A stretch of DNA of 64,000 nucleotides, from contig NZ_CP050191.1 in NCBI RefSeq assembly GCF_011745145.1, positions 2,036,984-2,100,983 of the forward strand, written 5' to 3'. This document shows positions 1 through 9,213 of the stretch, in pieces. Positions within the stretch are counted from its first letter, which is position 1; every line of letters begins with the position of its first letter. Under the pieces are notes generated by a model, which was not told the DNA's origin, ran no database searches, and was given only the letters and a program-made list of their open reading frames with translations. The position numbers were made by a program, and so were the translations under genes. The stretch is from Mycobacterium sp. DL440. GTDB taxonomy: Bacteria > Actinomycetota > Actinomycetes > Mycobacteriales > Mycobacteriaceae.

Positions 1-240
1 TGGCCGGTGTTCAACGTGGCTGATCCGGCTGTGGTCGGCGGCGCAATCCTGTTGGTGGCGCTGTCGTTGTTCGGGTTCGACTTCGATACCGTCGGCCGGC
101 GCCAGCCGGGCGACGAGACTGCTGGGGTCGGCCGGCGCCAGCCGGCCGACGACGATCAGGTCGCAGAAGCCGGTGACACCGAGCCGGCGACCCCATCGGA
201 CGAGCCGCGTGCGGTCGGCCGCCAGTCCGAGACGCCATAG
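1..240 (+). CDS. lspA: Lipoprotein signal peptidase (signal peptidase II), 3' end only
   Basis: The frame is open from base 1, so the gene is cut by the window edge. The visible part starts [14 protein letters not shown] carries one of the two catalytic aspartates of this membrane aspartic protease, and the last membrane helix follows. LspA removes signal peptides from prolipoproteins in the cytoplasmic membrane, after Lgt has acted (an lgt lies at 56242). Behind the helix is a hydrophilic tail of about 50 residues in which VGRRQP occurs twice, 12 residues apart, and a degenerate VGRQ once; this tail is not part of the catalytic fold. The stop codon shares its last base with the GTG of the next gene. 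Confidence 0.9.
   Translation, partial: WPVFNVADPAVVGGAILLVALSLFGFDFDTVGRRQPGDETAGVGRRQPADDDQVAEAGDTEPATPSDEPRAVGRQSETP
91..152 (+). repeat. 26-base repeat, two copies 36 bases apart, each a hairpin
   Basis: Copies at 91-116 and 127-152 differ at one base. Each is an inverted repeat: GTCGGCCGGC, a four-base loop GCCA, and GCCGGCCGAC (perfect in the second copy, one mismatch in the first). The period is 12 codons, so the repeat stays in frame and encodes VGRRQP in the lspA tail. A degenerate third piece starts at 213. Confidence 0.75.
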
Positions 241-1163
241 TGGCCACCCGGTCGATGCCAGTGCCCGAGGGCCTGGCGGGAATGCGAGTCGACGCCGGCC
301 TGGCCCGGCTGCTCGGGCTGTCGCGCACGGCGGTGGCAGCCATGGCCGAGGACGGCGGTGTCGATATCGACGGCGCGCCGGCAGCGAAGTCCGACAAGCT
401 CGTCGCAGGGGCCTGGCTGGAGGTTCGGCTGCCGGCGGCGCCCGCCCCGGTCGAGAACACCCCGGTCGACATCGAGGGTATGGGCATCCTCTACTCCGAC
501 GACGACATCGTGGCGGTGGACAAGCCGCCGGGGGTGGCCGCGCACGCCACGGTGGGCTGGCACGGTCCGACGGTGCTGGGCGGGCTGGCGGCTGCCGGGT
601 TCCGGATCAGCACCTCGGGAATCCACGAACGCCAGGGCATCGTGCACCGACTCGACGTCGGCACCTCCGGAGTGATGGTGGTGGCGTTGTCGGAGCGGGC
701 ATACACGGTGCTCAAACGGGCGTTCAAGGAACGCACCGTGGACAAGCGCTATCACGCGCTGGTGCAGGGGCACCCCGATCCGTCGAGCGGAACCATCGAT
801 GCCCCGATCGGGCGGCATCGTGGTCACGATTGGAAGTTCGCGGTCGTCGACGGCGGACGGCACAGCATCACCCACTACGACACCGTTGAGGCGTTCCAGG
901 CTGCCAGTCTGCTGGACGTAGAGCTGGAGACCGGCCGGACGCATCAGATCCGCGTGCATTTCGCCGCACTACATCACCCGTGCTGCGGCGACATGACCTA
1001 CGGAGCCGACCCCACGTTGGCGAAAAAGCTTGGGCTGGAACGTCAATGGTTGCATGCTCGCTCACTGGCCTTCGCCCATCCGGCTGACGGTCGGCGCGTC
1101 GAGATCACCAGTCCCTATCCGGCTGACCTGCAGGCCGCCCTCGACGTGCTGCGCCGCCACTAG
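240..1163 (+). CDS. rluD: Ribosomal large-subunit pseudouridine synthase, RluD type
   Basis: Isomerises uridine to pseudouridine in RNA; RluD-family members modify helix 69 of 23S rRNA. The 307-residue protein has an N-terminal S4-like RNA-binding segment (about 12-60) and the RsuA/RluA catalytic domain with HRLDVGTSG near residue 140, whose aspartate is the catalytic residue, and [11 protein letters not shown] near 225-235. Its GTG start overlaps the lspA stop by one base, so the two genes are probably co-transcribed, the usual arrangement in actinobacteria. Which uridines are modified cannot be told from sequence. Confidence 0.92.
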   Translation: MATRSMPVPEGLAGMRVDAGLARLLGLSRTAVAAMAEDGGVDIDGAPAAKSDKLVAGAWLEVRLPAAPAPVENTPVDIEGMGILYSDDDIVAVDKPPGVAAHATVGWHGPTVLGGLAAAGFRISTSGIHERQGIVHRLDVGTSGVMVVALSERAYTVLKRAFKERTVDKRYHALVQGHPDPSSGTIDAPIGRHRGHDWKFAVVDGGRHSITHYDTVEAFQAASLLDVELETGRTHQIRVHFAALHHPCCGDMTYGADPTLAKKLGLERQWLHARSLAFAHPADGRRVEITSPYPADLQAALDVLRRH

Positions 1164-1165
1164 CT

Positions 1166-2113
1166 GTGGGTGTGCAGACACCTGCGCCGCAGACCGGTGC
1201 CAGCCGCGCCGGGGTGCTCTACGGCGCGGGTGCCTACATCTGGTGGGGGTTGTGCCCCGGCTTCTTTCTGCTGTTGCTCCCGGCAGCGGCGCCGGAGGTG
1301 CTGGCCCACCGCATCGTGTGGAGCGCGCTGTTTCTCCTGCTGGTGCTTGCGGTCGCCCGACGCCTCGGCGACCTGCGCAGCTTGACGCTCAAAACCTGGT
1401 TACAACTGCTGGTAGCCGCGATATTGATCTCCCTCAACTGGGGGACCTACATCTACGCCGTCACCACGGGTCACGTCGTGGATGCGGCACTCGGCTACTT
1501 CATCAATCCCCTGGTGAGCGTGCTGTTGGGCGTGCTGGTGTTCCGCGAGCGGATCACCCGATGGCAGGCGGTCGCGTTGGTGCTCGCCTTCGTCTCGGTG
1601 GCGATCCTGACCATCGAGGTGGGCGCACCGCCGTACATCGCGGTCGTGCTCGCACTGTCCTTTGGCGTGTACGGCTTGATCAAGAAAGTCGTGCAGGCCG
1701 ACCCACGGGTGAGCGTGGCCACCGAAACGTTGGTGGCACTTCCTCTGGCGGCCGGCTATGTGATCACGCTGGAGGTGCTGGGCCGGGGAAACTTCCTCAA
1801 CCACGGCACTTGGCACGCGTTGCTCTTGTTGCTCGCCGGTCCGGTCACCGCGGTGCCGCTGCTGCTGTTCGCCGCGGCCGCACAGCGACTCCCGATGGTG
1901 ACGCTGGGCCTGCTGTTCTATCTCAATCCCGGGTTGCAGATGGCCTGGGGCGTGTTCATCGGTCACGAGCCGATGCCGGTGGGCCGCTGGATCGGGTTCG
2001 CCCTGATCTGGGTGGCGTTGGTGATCATGACCGTCGGTGCGTTGCGCAGAAAGCCGGCCGAACTCCCGGCCAACTTTGTCGATCAGGTGGAACCGGAATC
2101 GTCATCACGGTGA
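1166..2113 (+). CDS. rarD: EamA/RarD-type drug/metabolite transporter
   Basis: A 315-residue membrane protein with about ten hydrophobic segments and two EamA-like halves, matching the RarD (chloramphenicol-sensitive protein) family in length. Recognisable are the N-terminal YGAGAYIWWGLCPGFF and the downstream VLAHRIVWSALF stretch typical of RarD. The transported substrate is unknown for most members. The GTG start is two bases after the rluD stop, so it is probably the third gene of the lspA-rluD transcript. A nested inverted repeat starts 8 bases after the stop codon. Confidence 0.85.
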   Translation: MGVQTPAPQTGASRAGVLYGAGAYIWWGLCPGFFLLLLPAAAPEVLAHRIVWSALFLLLVLAVARRLGDLRSLTLKTWLQLLVAAILISLNWGTYIYAVTTGHVVDAALGYFINPLVSVLLGVLVFRERITRWQAVALVLAFVSVAILTIEVGAPPYIAVVLALSFGVYGLIKKVVQADPRVSVATETLVALPLAAGYVITLEVLGRGNFLNHGTWHALLLLLAGPVTAVPLLLFAAAAQRLPMVTLGLLFYLNPGLQMAWGVFIGHEPMPVGRWIGFALIWVALVIMTVGALRRKPAELPANFVDQVEPESSSR

Positions 2114-2121
2114 CAGGCTGA

Positions 2122-2168
2122 AAATCGAAACCGGGAAGGGCCGCGGCACACCGCCGCGCCATCGATTT
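2122..2168 (+). terminator. Nested hairpin after rarD
   Basis: An outer stem AAATCGA (2122-2128) / TCGATTT (2162-2168) encloses CGCGGC (2142-2147), loop ACACC, GCCGCG (2153-2158). It lies 8 bases after the rarD stop. There is no long T run, as is usual in mycobacteria; termination is inferred from position only. Confidence 0.4.
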
Positions 2169-2286
2169 GACCACCGACAATGCGGTCTGGGCGTACCTGT
2201 GCGGACGTCTGGCGAGTCTGCAATCGACCGGCCGTGCCGGACAGGGGCCGTGACCCGACCCGCGTGGATATTTGCAGACTCATCTT

Positions 2287-2322
2287 TTGACCTCATTCTG
2301 GCAATGCCATAGTGTTTGCTGA
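2287..2322 (+). promoter_or_regulatory. Leaderless sigma-A-type promoter of the TetR gene
   Basis: TTGACC (2287-2292), 17 bases, TAGTGT (2310-2315), then 7 bases to the ATG at 2323. Transcription would start at or within a base or two of the start codon, giving a leaderless mRNA. No ribosome binding site is present. Just upstream lies a 9-base inverted repeat GAGTCTGCA (2214-2222) / TGCAGACTC (2273-2281). Confidence 0.6.
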
Positions 2323-2967
2323 ATGACTGGGCGTAGCAGGTCTCGGGCCGCTCGGCGGCCAGGTAGGCCGGTTGGCGCCGATGCTGCGCAAACCCGTGAG
2401 CGCATCGTGCAGGCGGCCTACGAAGTCATCAACGAACGCGGTTACGCGGCGACGACCTTCCAGGAGATCGCCAAGCGCAGCGGTCTGAGCCGTCCGACGC
2501 TGAACTACTACTTCGCCAGTCGTGAGGAGCTCTACTGCGCGCTGCTCAAGCAGGCGCACGACGTCGTCAGTTCGTGTATTCGCGTGGCGAAACAGCATGA
2601 TGGAACGTTGGATCGGTTGCACGCCTATATCGATGCCGTGGTGGCGGTGTGGCATCGGGACCGTGCGGTCGTCGGGTTCCTGGCCAACGCGCGGCTGGAG
2701 GCCTACCGCCATCCGGATCTGCCCGCCGCTACCGTCGTGGCCACCCGCGGCTTCCTCGGCGAGGTGGTCACCGAGGCGATCGTCCGGCGCGAGCTGCCGC
2801 TGCACACCGAGCACGCCACGCTGGTCGAACTGTTGTACGCGATGCTGTGGGGAGTGGGTGCCTACAGTGGTTGCCAGCGCGGGCCTGTTGATGTACCGGA
2901 GATTGCCAAGCAACTACACCTCGTGATCGCGAACGGGTTGCTGTCGATCGTCGACCGTGGTCGCTGA
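2323..2967 (+). CDS. TetR/AcrR-family transcriptional regulator
   Basis: A 214-residue protein with a short basic N-terminus (RSRSRAARRPGRPVG) and a TetR helix-turn-helix at about 24-70: TRERIVQAAYEVINERG, then TTFQEIAKRSGLSRPTLNYYF. The rest is a helical ligand-binding domain with no recognisable ligand signature. Family members are mostly repressors that dissociate from DNA on binding a small molecule. It stands alone between rarD and dnaE1, with its own promoter, so its target may be itself or a distant locus. The start is supported by a -10 hexamer 7 bases upstream. Confidence 0.85.
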   Translation: MTGRSRSRAARRPGRPVGADAAQTRERIVQAAYEVINERGYAATTFQEIAKRSGLSRPTLNYYFASREELYCALLKQAHDVVSSCIRVAKQHDGTLDRLHAYIDAVVAVWHRDRAVVGFLANARLEAYRHPDLPAATVVATRGFLGEVVTEAIVRRELPLHTEHATLVELLYAMLWGVGAYSGCQRGPVDVPEIAKQLHLVIANGLLSIVDRGR

Positions 2968-3030
2968 AACACCGACAGAGACACGGGTAGCGACACGCCG
3001 GGAAGTACGAGAAGTGTCGGTGGGGCGCCA

Positions 3031-3036
3031 TAGACT
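3031..3036 (+). promoter_or_regulatory. -10 hexamer of the dnaE1 promoter
   Basis: TAGACT ends 9 bases before the dnaE1 ATG at 3046. No ribosome binding site lies between, which suggests a leaderless or nearly leaderless transcript. Confidence 0.5.
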
Positions 3037-3045
3037 GGCACCCCT

Positions 3046-6000
3046 ATGAGCGGTTCATCTTCGGGGTCCTCAGGATCTTTTGTTCACCTGCACAACCACA
3101 CCGAGTACTCGATGCTCGACGGGGCCGCGAAGATCACGCCGATGCTGGCCGAGGCCCAGCGGCTGGGCATGTCTGCGATAGGTATGACCGACCACGGCAA
3201 CATGTTCGGCGCCAGCGAGTTCTACAACTCCGCGACCAAGGCCGGTATCAAACCGATCATCGGCATCGAGGCGTACATCGCGCCGGTGTCGCGCTTCGAC
3301 ACCAAACGGACCCAGTGGGGCGACCCGAGCCAGAAGAGTGACGACGTTTCGGGTAGCGGCGCCTACACCCATATGACGATGGTCGCCGAGAATGCCACCG
3401 GTCTGCGCAACCTCTTCAAGCTGTCCTCGCTGGCGTCGTTCGAAGGCCAGCTCGGCAAGTGGTCGCGGATGGATGCCGAGATCATCGCCGAGCATGCCGA
3501 AGGCATCATCGCGACCACCGGTTGCCCGTCCGGCGAGGTGCAGACCCGGCTGCGGCTCGGCCACCGCCAGGAGGCGTTGGAGGCCGCCGCCAAATGGCGC
3601 GACATCTTCGGCCCCGACAACTTCTTCCTCGAGCTGATGGACCACGGCCTGGATATCGAGCGCCGCGTCCGGGAGGGCCTGCTGGAGGTCGGGCAGAAGC
3701 TCGGCATCCCACCGTTGGCCACCAACGACTGTCACTACGTCACGCGTGAGGCGTCACAGAATCACGAGGCGCTGCTGTGTATTCAGACGGGCAAGACGCT
3801 GTCGGACCCGAACCGGTTCAAGTTCGACGGCGACGGCTACTTCCTGAAGTCGGCCGACGAGATGAGGGCCCTGTGGGATTCCCAGGTGCCGGGCGCGTGC
3901 GATTCCACCGTGCTCATCGGCGAGCGGGTGCAGTCCTACGCCGACGTCTGGACGCCCACCGATCGCATGCCGGTGTTCCCGGTTCCCGACGGGCACGACC
4001 AGGGCTCGTGGCTGACCCATGAGGTCCAGGCCGGCCTGGAGGAGCGCAGGTTTCGCGGCGCGACTGTCCCAGCTGAGTACACCGACCGCGCGGCCTACGA
4101 GATCAAGGTCATCTGCGACAAGGGCTTTCCGTCCTACTTCCTGATCGTGGCCGACCTGATCAACTACGCCCGGTCGGTCGGGATCCGCGTGGGGCCGGGC
4201 CGTGGGTCGGCCGCCGGGTCACTGGTGGCCTACGCGCTGGGCATCACCAACATCGATCCGATCCCGCACGGGCTGCTGTTCGAACGGTTCCTCAACCCGG
4301 AACGGCCGTCGGCCCCCGATATCGACATCGACTTCGACGACCGTCGCCGCGGGGAGATGCTGCGGTACGCGGCCAACAAGTGGGGCAGCGACCGGGTGGC
4401 CCAGGTGATCACCTTCGGCACCATCAAAACCAAAGCGGCGCTGAAGGACTCGGCCCGCGTGCATTACGGTCAGCCCGGCTTCGCTATCGCCGACCGGATC
4501 ACCAAGGCGCTGCCGCCGCCCATCATGGCCAAGGACATCCCGGTGTCGGGGATCACCGATCCCAACCACGAGCGGTACAAGGAAGCCGCCGAGGTCCGCG
4601 CCCTGATCGACACCGATCCGGATGTGCGGACCATCTTCGAGACCGCGCGTGGCCTGGAAGGCCTGGTGCGCAACGCGGGCGTGCACGCCTGTGCGGTGAT
4701 CATGAGCTCCGAACCGCTCATCGACGCGATCCCGCTCTGGAGGCGGCCCCAGGACGGCGCGGTCATCACCGGTTGGGACTATCCGTCGTGTGAGGCCATC
4801 GGCCTGCTGAAGATGGACTTCCTCGGATTGCGGAACCTGACGATCATCGGTGACTGCCTGGAGAACCTCAAGGCCAACCGGGGGATCGACCTGGATCTGG
4901 ACACGCTGCCGTTCGACGATCCGGCCGCCTACGAGCTTCTCGGCCGCGGAGACACCCTGGGCGTGTTCCAGCTCGACGGCAGCGCGATGCGTGACCTGCT
5001 CCGGCGTATGCAGCCCACCGGATTCAACGACATCGTGGCGGTGCTCGCGCTGTACCGTCCCGGTCCGATGGGCATGAACGCCCACAACGACTATGCCGAC
5101 CGCAAGAACGGCCGTCAGGCGATCAAGCCCATCCACCCCGAGCTCGAGGAACCGCTCAAAGAGATCCTGGCCGAGACCTACGGCCTGATCGTCTACCAAG
5201 AGCAGATCATGTTCATCGCGCAGAAGGTCGCCTCCTACACCATGGGTAAGGCCGATGCGCTCCGTAAGGCCATGGGTAAGAAGAAGCTCGAAGTGCTCGA
5301 GGCCGAGTACAAGGGCTTCAAGGAAGGCATGACCGCCAACGGGTTCTCCGAGGCTGCGGTGAAAGCCTTGTGGGACACCATCCTTCCGTTCGCCGGGTAC
5401 GCGTTCAACAAGTCGCACGCGGCCGGGTACGGGCTGGTGTCCTACTGGACGGCCTACCTCAAGGCGAACTACCCAGCCGAATACATGGCAGGACTGCTTA
5501 CCTCGGTCGGTGACGACAAGGACAAGGCCGCGGTCTATCTGGCCGATTGCCGTCGGCTCGGCATCACCGTCCTGCCGCCCGACGTCAACGAATCGGTGCA
5601 GAACTTCGCCTCGGTGGGCGACGACATCCGGTTCGGTCTGGGCGCCATCCGCAACGTCGGCGCGAATGTCGTTGCATCGCTGATCGGTACGCGGACCGAG
5701 AAGGGCAAATACGCCGACTTCTCCGACTATCTCAACAAGATCGACATCGCGGCCTGCAACAAGAAGGTCACCGAATCCCTGGTGAAGGCAGGCGCATTCG
5801 ACTCGCTCGGCCACCCGCGCAAGGGGCTGTTCCTGGTACACACCGATGCTGTCGACTCGGTGCTCGGCACCAAGAAGGCCGAGGCGATGGGCCAGTTCGA
5901 CCTGTTCGGCGGCGCCGACGACGGGGGTGGCACTGACGCGGTGTTCACCATCCGGATTCCCGAAGAGGAGTGGGAGGACAAGCACAAGCTCGCGCTCGAA

Positions 6001-6606
6001 CGCGAGATGCTGGGGCTGTACGTGTCCGGGCATCCCCTCAACGGGGTTGCCCACCTTCTCGCCAACCAGGTCGACACCCAGATCCCGGCGATTCTCGACG
6101 GAGATGTCGCCAACGATGCGCAGGTGGTGGTCGGCGGCATCCTGGCCTCGGTGAACCGCCGGGTGAACAAGAATGGCTTGCCGTGGGCGTCAGCCCAATT
6201 GGAAGACCTCACCGGCGGTATCGAGGTGCTGTTCTTCCCGCAGACCTATTCGCTGTTCGGCCATGAGATTGCCGACGACGTCGTGGTGCTGGTCAAGGCG
6301 AAGGTTGCCGCCCGCGATGACCGGATCTCACTGATCGCGCACGAATTGGTCGTGCCCGACTTCAGTAGCGCGCAAGCCGATCGCCCGCTGGCGGTCAGCC
6401 TGCCCACCCGCCAATGCACGATCGACAAGGTGAGTGCGCTCAAGCAGGTGCTGGCCAACCATCCCGGTACCTCCCAGGTGCATCTGCGGCTGATCAGCGG
6501 TGAGCGGATCACCACGCTGGAACTGGACCAGTCGCTGCGGGTGACACCGTCCTCGGCGTTGATGGGTGACCTCAAGGCACTGCTCGGCCCGGGGTGCCTG
6601 GGCTAG
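3046..6606 (+). CDS. dnaE1: DNA polymerase III alpha subunit, replicative
   Basis: The catalytic subunit of the replicative polymerase, 1186 residues, full family length. The N-terminal PHP domain begins [13 protein letters not shown] and continues with TDHGNMFG; in mycobacteria this domain is the proofreading 3'-5' exonuclease. The palm carries PDIDIDFDD with metal-binding aspartates at about 425, 427 and 429. Fingers, the tandem helix-hairpin-helix region and a C-terminal OB fold follow. It is distinguished from DnaE2 (ImuC) by its length and its PHP metal residues. The gene is single, on its own promoter, and its stop overlaps the convergent reductase gene by 4 bases. Confidence 0.96.
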   Translation: MSGSSSGSSGSFVHLHNHTEYSMLDGAAKITPMLAEAQRLGMSAIGMTDHGNMFGASEFYNSATKAGIKPIIGIEAYIAPVSRFDTKRTQWGDPSQKSDDVSGSGAYTHMTMVAENATGLRNLFKLSSLASFEGQLGKWSRMDAEIIAEHAEGIIATTGCPSGEVQTRLRLGHRQEALEAAAKWRDIFGPDNFFLELMDHGLDIERRVREGLLEVGQKLGIPPLATNDCHYVTREASQNHEALLCIQTGKTLSDPNRFKFDGDGYFLKSADEMRALWDSQVPGACDSTVLIGERVQSYADVWTPTDRMPVFPVPDGHDQGSWLTHEVQAGLEERRFRGATVPAEYTDRAAYEIKVICDKGFPSYFLIVADLINYARSVGIRVGPGRGSAAGSLVAYALGITNIDPIPHGLLFERFLNPERPSAPDIDIDFDDRRRGEMLRYAANKWGSDRVAQVITFGTIKTKAALKDSARVHYGQPGFAIADRITKALPPPIMAKDIPVSGITDPNHERYKEAAEVRALIDTDPDVRTIFETARGLEGLVRNAGVHACAVIMSSEPLIDAIPLWRRPQDGAVITGWDYPSCEAIGLLKMDFLGLRNLTIIGDCLENLKANRGIDLDLDTLPFDDPAAYELLGRGDTLGVFQLDGSAMRDLLRRMQPTGFNDIVAVLALYRPGPMGMNAHNDYADRKNGRQAIKPIHPELEEPLKEILAETYGLIVYQEQIMFIAQKVASYTMGKADALRKAMGKKKLEVLEAEYKGFKEGMTANGFSEAAVKALWDTILPFAGYAFNKSHAAGYGLVSYWTAYLKANYPAEYMAGLLTSVGDDKDKAAVYLADCRRLGITVLPPDVNESVQNFASVGDDIRFGLGAIRNVGANVVASLIGTRTEKGKYADFSDYLNKIDIAACNKKVTESLVKAGAFDSLGHPRKGLFLVHTDAVDSVLGTKKAEAMGQFDLFGGADDGGGTDAVFTIRIPEEEWEDKHKLALEREMLGLYVSGHPLNGVAHLLANQVDTQIPAILDGDVANDAQVVVGGILASVNRRVNKNGLPWASAQLEDLTGGIEVLFFPQTYSLFGHEIADDVVVLVKAKVAARDDRISLIAHELVVPDFSSAQADRPLAVSLPTRQCTIDKVSALKQVLANHPGTSQVHLRLISGERITTLELDQSLRVTPSSALMGDLKALLGPGCLG

Positions 6607-7076
6607 CTGTCCGCATCGGGTCCGGCGGCGTCCAGGTCGATCTTCACGATCGCGCTGTCGGGCCACAGCGCCCGATCCCGCGCCCGGCGTAGCTTTTCCC
6701 GCAATGGCAGGTCGGGGTGCACGTTGGTGACGCCGGGGATCTTCAGCAGCGGCACGATGTTCCACTGCCAGCCGTAGCGCCGGTGCAGTGCGCGGTTGGC
6801 TTGTTGGGCGTCCTCACCGCCCAGGACCGTCGCTCGGCCGTTCAGCCAGGTGTTGCCGGTGATTCGTCCCTTGTAGTCGCAGACCACCAGTTCGACGTCG
6901 GGCCGGGCGGTGAGTCGGCGGGTTTTCGGTCCGATCTTTGTGCGGAACACGGCCGTTGGGCCGTCGAGGAGGAACCAGATCGGGGTGTCGACAGCGGTGC
7001 CGTCGCGGCGAAAGCTGCGCAACAGGGCGTAAGAGGAGCGGCCGAGGGTTTCGAGTGTGGTGTCGGTATCCGGCAT
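6603..7076 (-). CDS. PPOX-class flavin/F420-dependent oxidoreductase
   Basis: A 157-residue split-barrel protein of the pyridoxamine-oxidase-like superfamily; residues such as [21 protein letters not shown] and [20 protein letters not shown] resemble the mycobacterial F420-dependent members that reduce quinones, biliverdin or other acceptors. Cofactor and substrate are inferred from family. ATG at 7076 is preferred over a TTG at 7088, because a TATAAG hexamer (minus strand, 7097-7092) would start transcription near 7085. It is divergent from a MerR gene with a palindrome between them, so it may be the target of that regulator. It overlaps the dnaE1 stop by 4 bases. Confidence 0.75.
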   Translation of the reverse strand: MPDTDTTLETLGRSSYALLRSFRRDGTAVDTPIWFLLDGPTAVFRTKIGPKTRRLTARPDVELVVCDYKGRITGNTWLNGRATVLGGEDAQQANRALHRRYGWQWNIVPLLKIPGVTNVHPDLPLREKLRRARDRALWPDSAIVKIDLDAAGPDADS

Positions 7077-7098
7077 GTGGCCAGTCAACGACTTATAG

Positions 7099-7113
7099 TT
7101 GACTCTAAGTCAA
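7099..7113. promoter_or_regulatory. Palindromic operator between reductase and MerR genes
   Basis: TTGACT-CTA-AGTCAA is a perfect 15-base palindrome, placed between two divergent genes. A TATAAG hexamer for the minus-strand gene (7097-7092) and a TATAGT hexamer for the plus-strand gene (7094-7099) abut it. The type of element fits the dyad sites bound by MerR dimers; binding is inferred. Confidence 0.6.
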
Positions 7114-7131
7114 GCTCGGCGAGGAGGGCAG

Positions 7132-7521
7132 ATGGCCGCGACGCTGACCATTGGAGACGTCACGCAGCGGAGTGGGGTCGCCCAGACCGCGCTCCGCTAC
7201 TACGAGCAGGTCGGGCTGTTGCCCCCGCCGCAGCGCCTGGGCGGGCAGCGTCGCTATCAGGAGTCGGTCCTGATGCGTCTGGAGGTGATCAGGTTGTGCA
7301 AGGCCGCCGGCTTCTCGCTGGCCGAGATCGGACTGCTACTCAAGGACGACACCCCGGGCCGGCCGGTGGCTCGTGAGCTGGGGCAGACCAAGCTTGCCGA
7401 GATCGATGCACAAATGGAGGCGCTGACCCAGGCGCGGGCCATCATCGAGTGGGGTATGCGGTGTAAATGTCCGTCAATCGAGTTGTGCACATGCGGAATT
7501 CATCACGAACTCCCGGCCTGA
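7132..7521 (+). CDS. MerR-family regulator with C-terminal cysteine cluster
   Basis: A 129-residue regulator: winged-helix DNA-binding part TIGDVTQRSGVAQTALRYYE at 4-24, then the family's RYYEQVGLLPPPQR and RRYQES, and a coiled-coil dimer helix at about 80-110. The C-terminus has four cysteines in the order C-x-C-x5-C-x-C (RCKCPSIELCTCG), similar in position to the metal-cluster ligands of SoxR but with different spacing, so iron-sulfur or metal sensing is likely but unproven. Start chosen at the ATG with GAGGAGG at 7121-7127; an upstream in-frame TTG at 7099 lies inside the operator. The presumed target is the divergent reductase gene. Confidence 0.82.
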   Translation: MAATLTIGDVTQRSGVAQTALRYYEQVGLLPPPQRLGGQRRYQESVLMRLEVIRLCKAAGFSLAEIGLLLKDDTPGRPVARELGQTKLAEIDAQMEALTQARAIIEWGMRCKCPSIELCTCGIHHELPA

Positions 7522-7533
7522 CGCAGGAGCGGT

Positions 7534-8367
7534 TCAGAACCGGTACCGCAGGATGCGCGCCTTGCGGGCCGTGGCCTTACTGAGGCCGCTGGCTCGCGTG
7601 GCGATCCGCAGTACACCGGGGAAGAGGTCGACCTCGGGCTGGTGGGTCAGGCTGGACTCCTCGACGAGGTGCAGTTGCTGGTTCCAGGATTCTGGATGGT
7701 GGGCGTCCTTGAAACCCGGGTAACCCCACTGACTTCCGACGTCTTTGAACATCTTGGCCGGAAAGAACTTCAGCGCCGCCCTACTCATCCAGCCGATGCG
7801 GCCGTAGTCGTTGAACGCCAGTTCGCCGGCACCGAAGTGTTCGGTGATCGTCCGAAAGATGCCGGCGATCGTCGGTTCGGTGAGGAATGCGAACAGTCCG
7901 TCGGCCACCAACATGGTGGGGCGATCGGAGGGGATCGGGTCGGTCCAGTCCGGGTCGGCCAACGACGCGGATACGGTGTGCGCCTGGGGGAGTGAGGGCA
8001 TCACCCGATCGCGCAGTTCGCTGATCCCGGGTAGGTCGACGCTGTACCAGTCGACCGTGGCCGGTGGGGCAATGCGGTGAACGCCGCTGTCGAGACCTCC
8101 GCCGAGGTCGACCACGACGGCGTCGGGATGGCCGGCGACAAACGCCCGGATCCGGTCGTCGAGCATCTTGGCGCGCAACGCCGACTGGCACGCCACGCTG
8201 GTCTGCACACCCAGACCGGCGAAGTCGTAGTCGAGTCTGGCCACCGTCTCGTCGGCCATCGTGTCGCCGAGGATGGGGCGCGCCCACCGGCTGTCGAGTG
8301 CCCTGGCATACAGGGTCAGGAATGCGGTCTCCTCCACAGGCGTCAGGCCTGTTGTTGCAATACCCAC
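7534..8367 (-). CDS. Class I SAM-dependent methyltransferase, LCM/Tcmp-like
   Basis: About 277 residues. The S-adenosylmethionine site is VVVDLGGGLDSGVHR, followed by a WYSVDLPG acidic strand and MLVADGLFAFL; this resembles the leucine-carboxyl-methyltransferase-like family (PPM1/LCM, Tcmp), abundant in mycobacteria and partly linked to polyketide O-methylation. Substrate unknown. The frame stays open upstream to 8442, but the GTG at 8367 begins where homology to the family begins. It is convergent with the MerR gene (12 bases apart) and divergent from the SRPBCC gene. Confidence 0.75.
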   Translation of the reverse strand: MGIATTGLTPVEETAFLTLYARALDSRWARPILGDTMADETVARLDYDFAGLGVQTSVACQSALRAKMLDDRIRAFVAGHPDAVVVDLGGGLDSGVHRIAPPATVDWYSVDLPGISELRDRVMPSLPQAHTVSASLADPDWTDPIPSDRPTMLVADGLFAFLTEPTIAGIFRTITEHFGAGELAFNDYGRIGWMSRAALKFFPAKMFKDVGSQWGYPGFKDAHHPESWNQQLHLVEESSLTHQPEVDLFPGVLRIATRASGLSKATARKARILRYRF

Positions 8368-8504
8368 ATGCCCGACGGTACACCCGGCCTGCGGCTGAAC
8401 AGTTGGGCGAAAACGTTTACCGCCCTTTGGATCACGTGACATTGAAGCCGTGCCGGGGGGATGAGGGGTGGGCAGTGTGTCGTCGTCAGCCTACGGTGGG
8501 ACCC

Positions 8505-8909
8505 ATGCGCAGCACGCATGTGAGCGTCTGGATCGAGGTTGCCGCCGACGCGGTGTACGCCTATGCAGCGGATCCGCGGCATATGGCGAATTGGGCGGCG
8601 GGCCTGGCCAAGGGCGGGTTACGGCTCACTCCGCGAGGTTGGCTCGCAGATTCCCCGATGGGCGAGGTCGCCGTCGAGTTCGCTGCGCCGAACACGCTGG
8701 GAGTGCTCGATCACGTGGTGCATCTGCCCTCGGGTGACGCCGTTTACAACCCGATGCGGGTTGTTCCGGCAGGGGTCGACGGATCGTCGTGCGAAGTCGT
8801 GTTCACCGTCCGGCAGTGGCCAGGGGTGACCGACGAAGAGTTCGAGGCCGACGTGGCCGCGGTGACCGCCGATCTAGAGACGTTGCGGCAGCTGCTAGAA
8901 GGTCACTGA
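8505..8909 (+). CDS. SRPBCC (START-like) family protein
   Basis: A 134-residue protein beginning MRSTHVSVWIEVAADAVYAYAADPRHMANWAAG, the N-terminal pattern of the SRPBCC/polyketide-cyclase fold, in which a beta-grip holds a hydrophobic ligand. The end, DLETLRQLLE, is the usual last helix. No catalytic motif can be named and the ligand is unknown. The frame stays open upstream, but similarity to the family starts at this ATG. It overlaps the convergent small membrane protein gene by 7 bases. Confidence 0.7.
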   Translation: MRSTHVSVWIEVAADAVYAYAADPRHMANWAAGLAKGGLRLTPRGWLADSPMGEVAVEFAAPNTLGVLDHVVHLPSGDAVYNPMRVVPAGVDGSSCEVVFTVRQWPGVTDEEFEADVAAVTADLETLRQLLEGH

Positions 8910-9133
8910 TCAGCGGGTGAAATGTGGCCCAGTCCCAGCCACGTCACAATGGCGGCCGCGGCAGCCGAGAGCACTGCCGGCGCGGTGCTCATGGTTGCCA
9001 CGCCGACGATCACCAAGACCAGGGCGCCGATCGCCAGGGCGATCAGCTTGTAGGTCGGCCAGGGCACCCCGGCGATGTCGACCCGATGATCGGCCCGGGA
9101 GGTGCCGCTACGAAAGTTCCCGGCGGTGGTCAT
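8903..9133 (-). CDS. Small membrane protein, two helices
   Basis: Seventy-six residues: a polar N-terminus of about 28, then two hydrophobic segments (YKLIALAIGALVLVIVGVATM and APAVLSAAAAAIVTWLGLGHI). It is probably an inner-membrane protein. No family recognised. An in-frame upstream ATG at 9169 would add 12 residues. Coding is supported by the membrane-helix pattern and by filling the space between two genes. Confidence 0.55.
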   Translation of the reverse strand: MTTAGNFRSGTSRADHRVDIAGVPWPTYKLIALAIGALVLVIVGVATMSTAPAVLSAAAAAIVTWLGLGHISPADQ

Positions 9134-9213
9134 GTATTGACGATAGCTCGTAACCATGATTTCGGCCACCCGAAACCTTAGATGTGGCGTGTCGCTTTAT
9201 CGGTCCACAGTGC

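Noticed and set aside
4219..6054. 611-residue minus-strand frame inside dnaE1
   Set aside because: Antisense shadow of a high-GC gene; dnaE1 is certain and no motif appears in the shadow.
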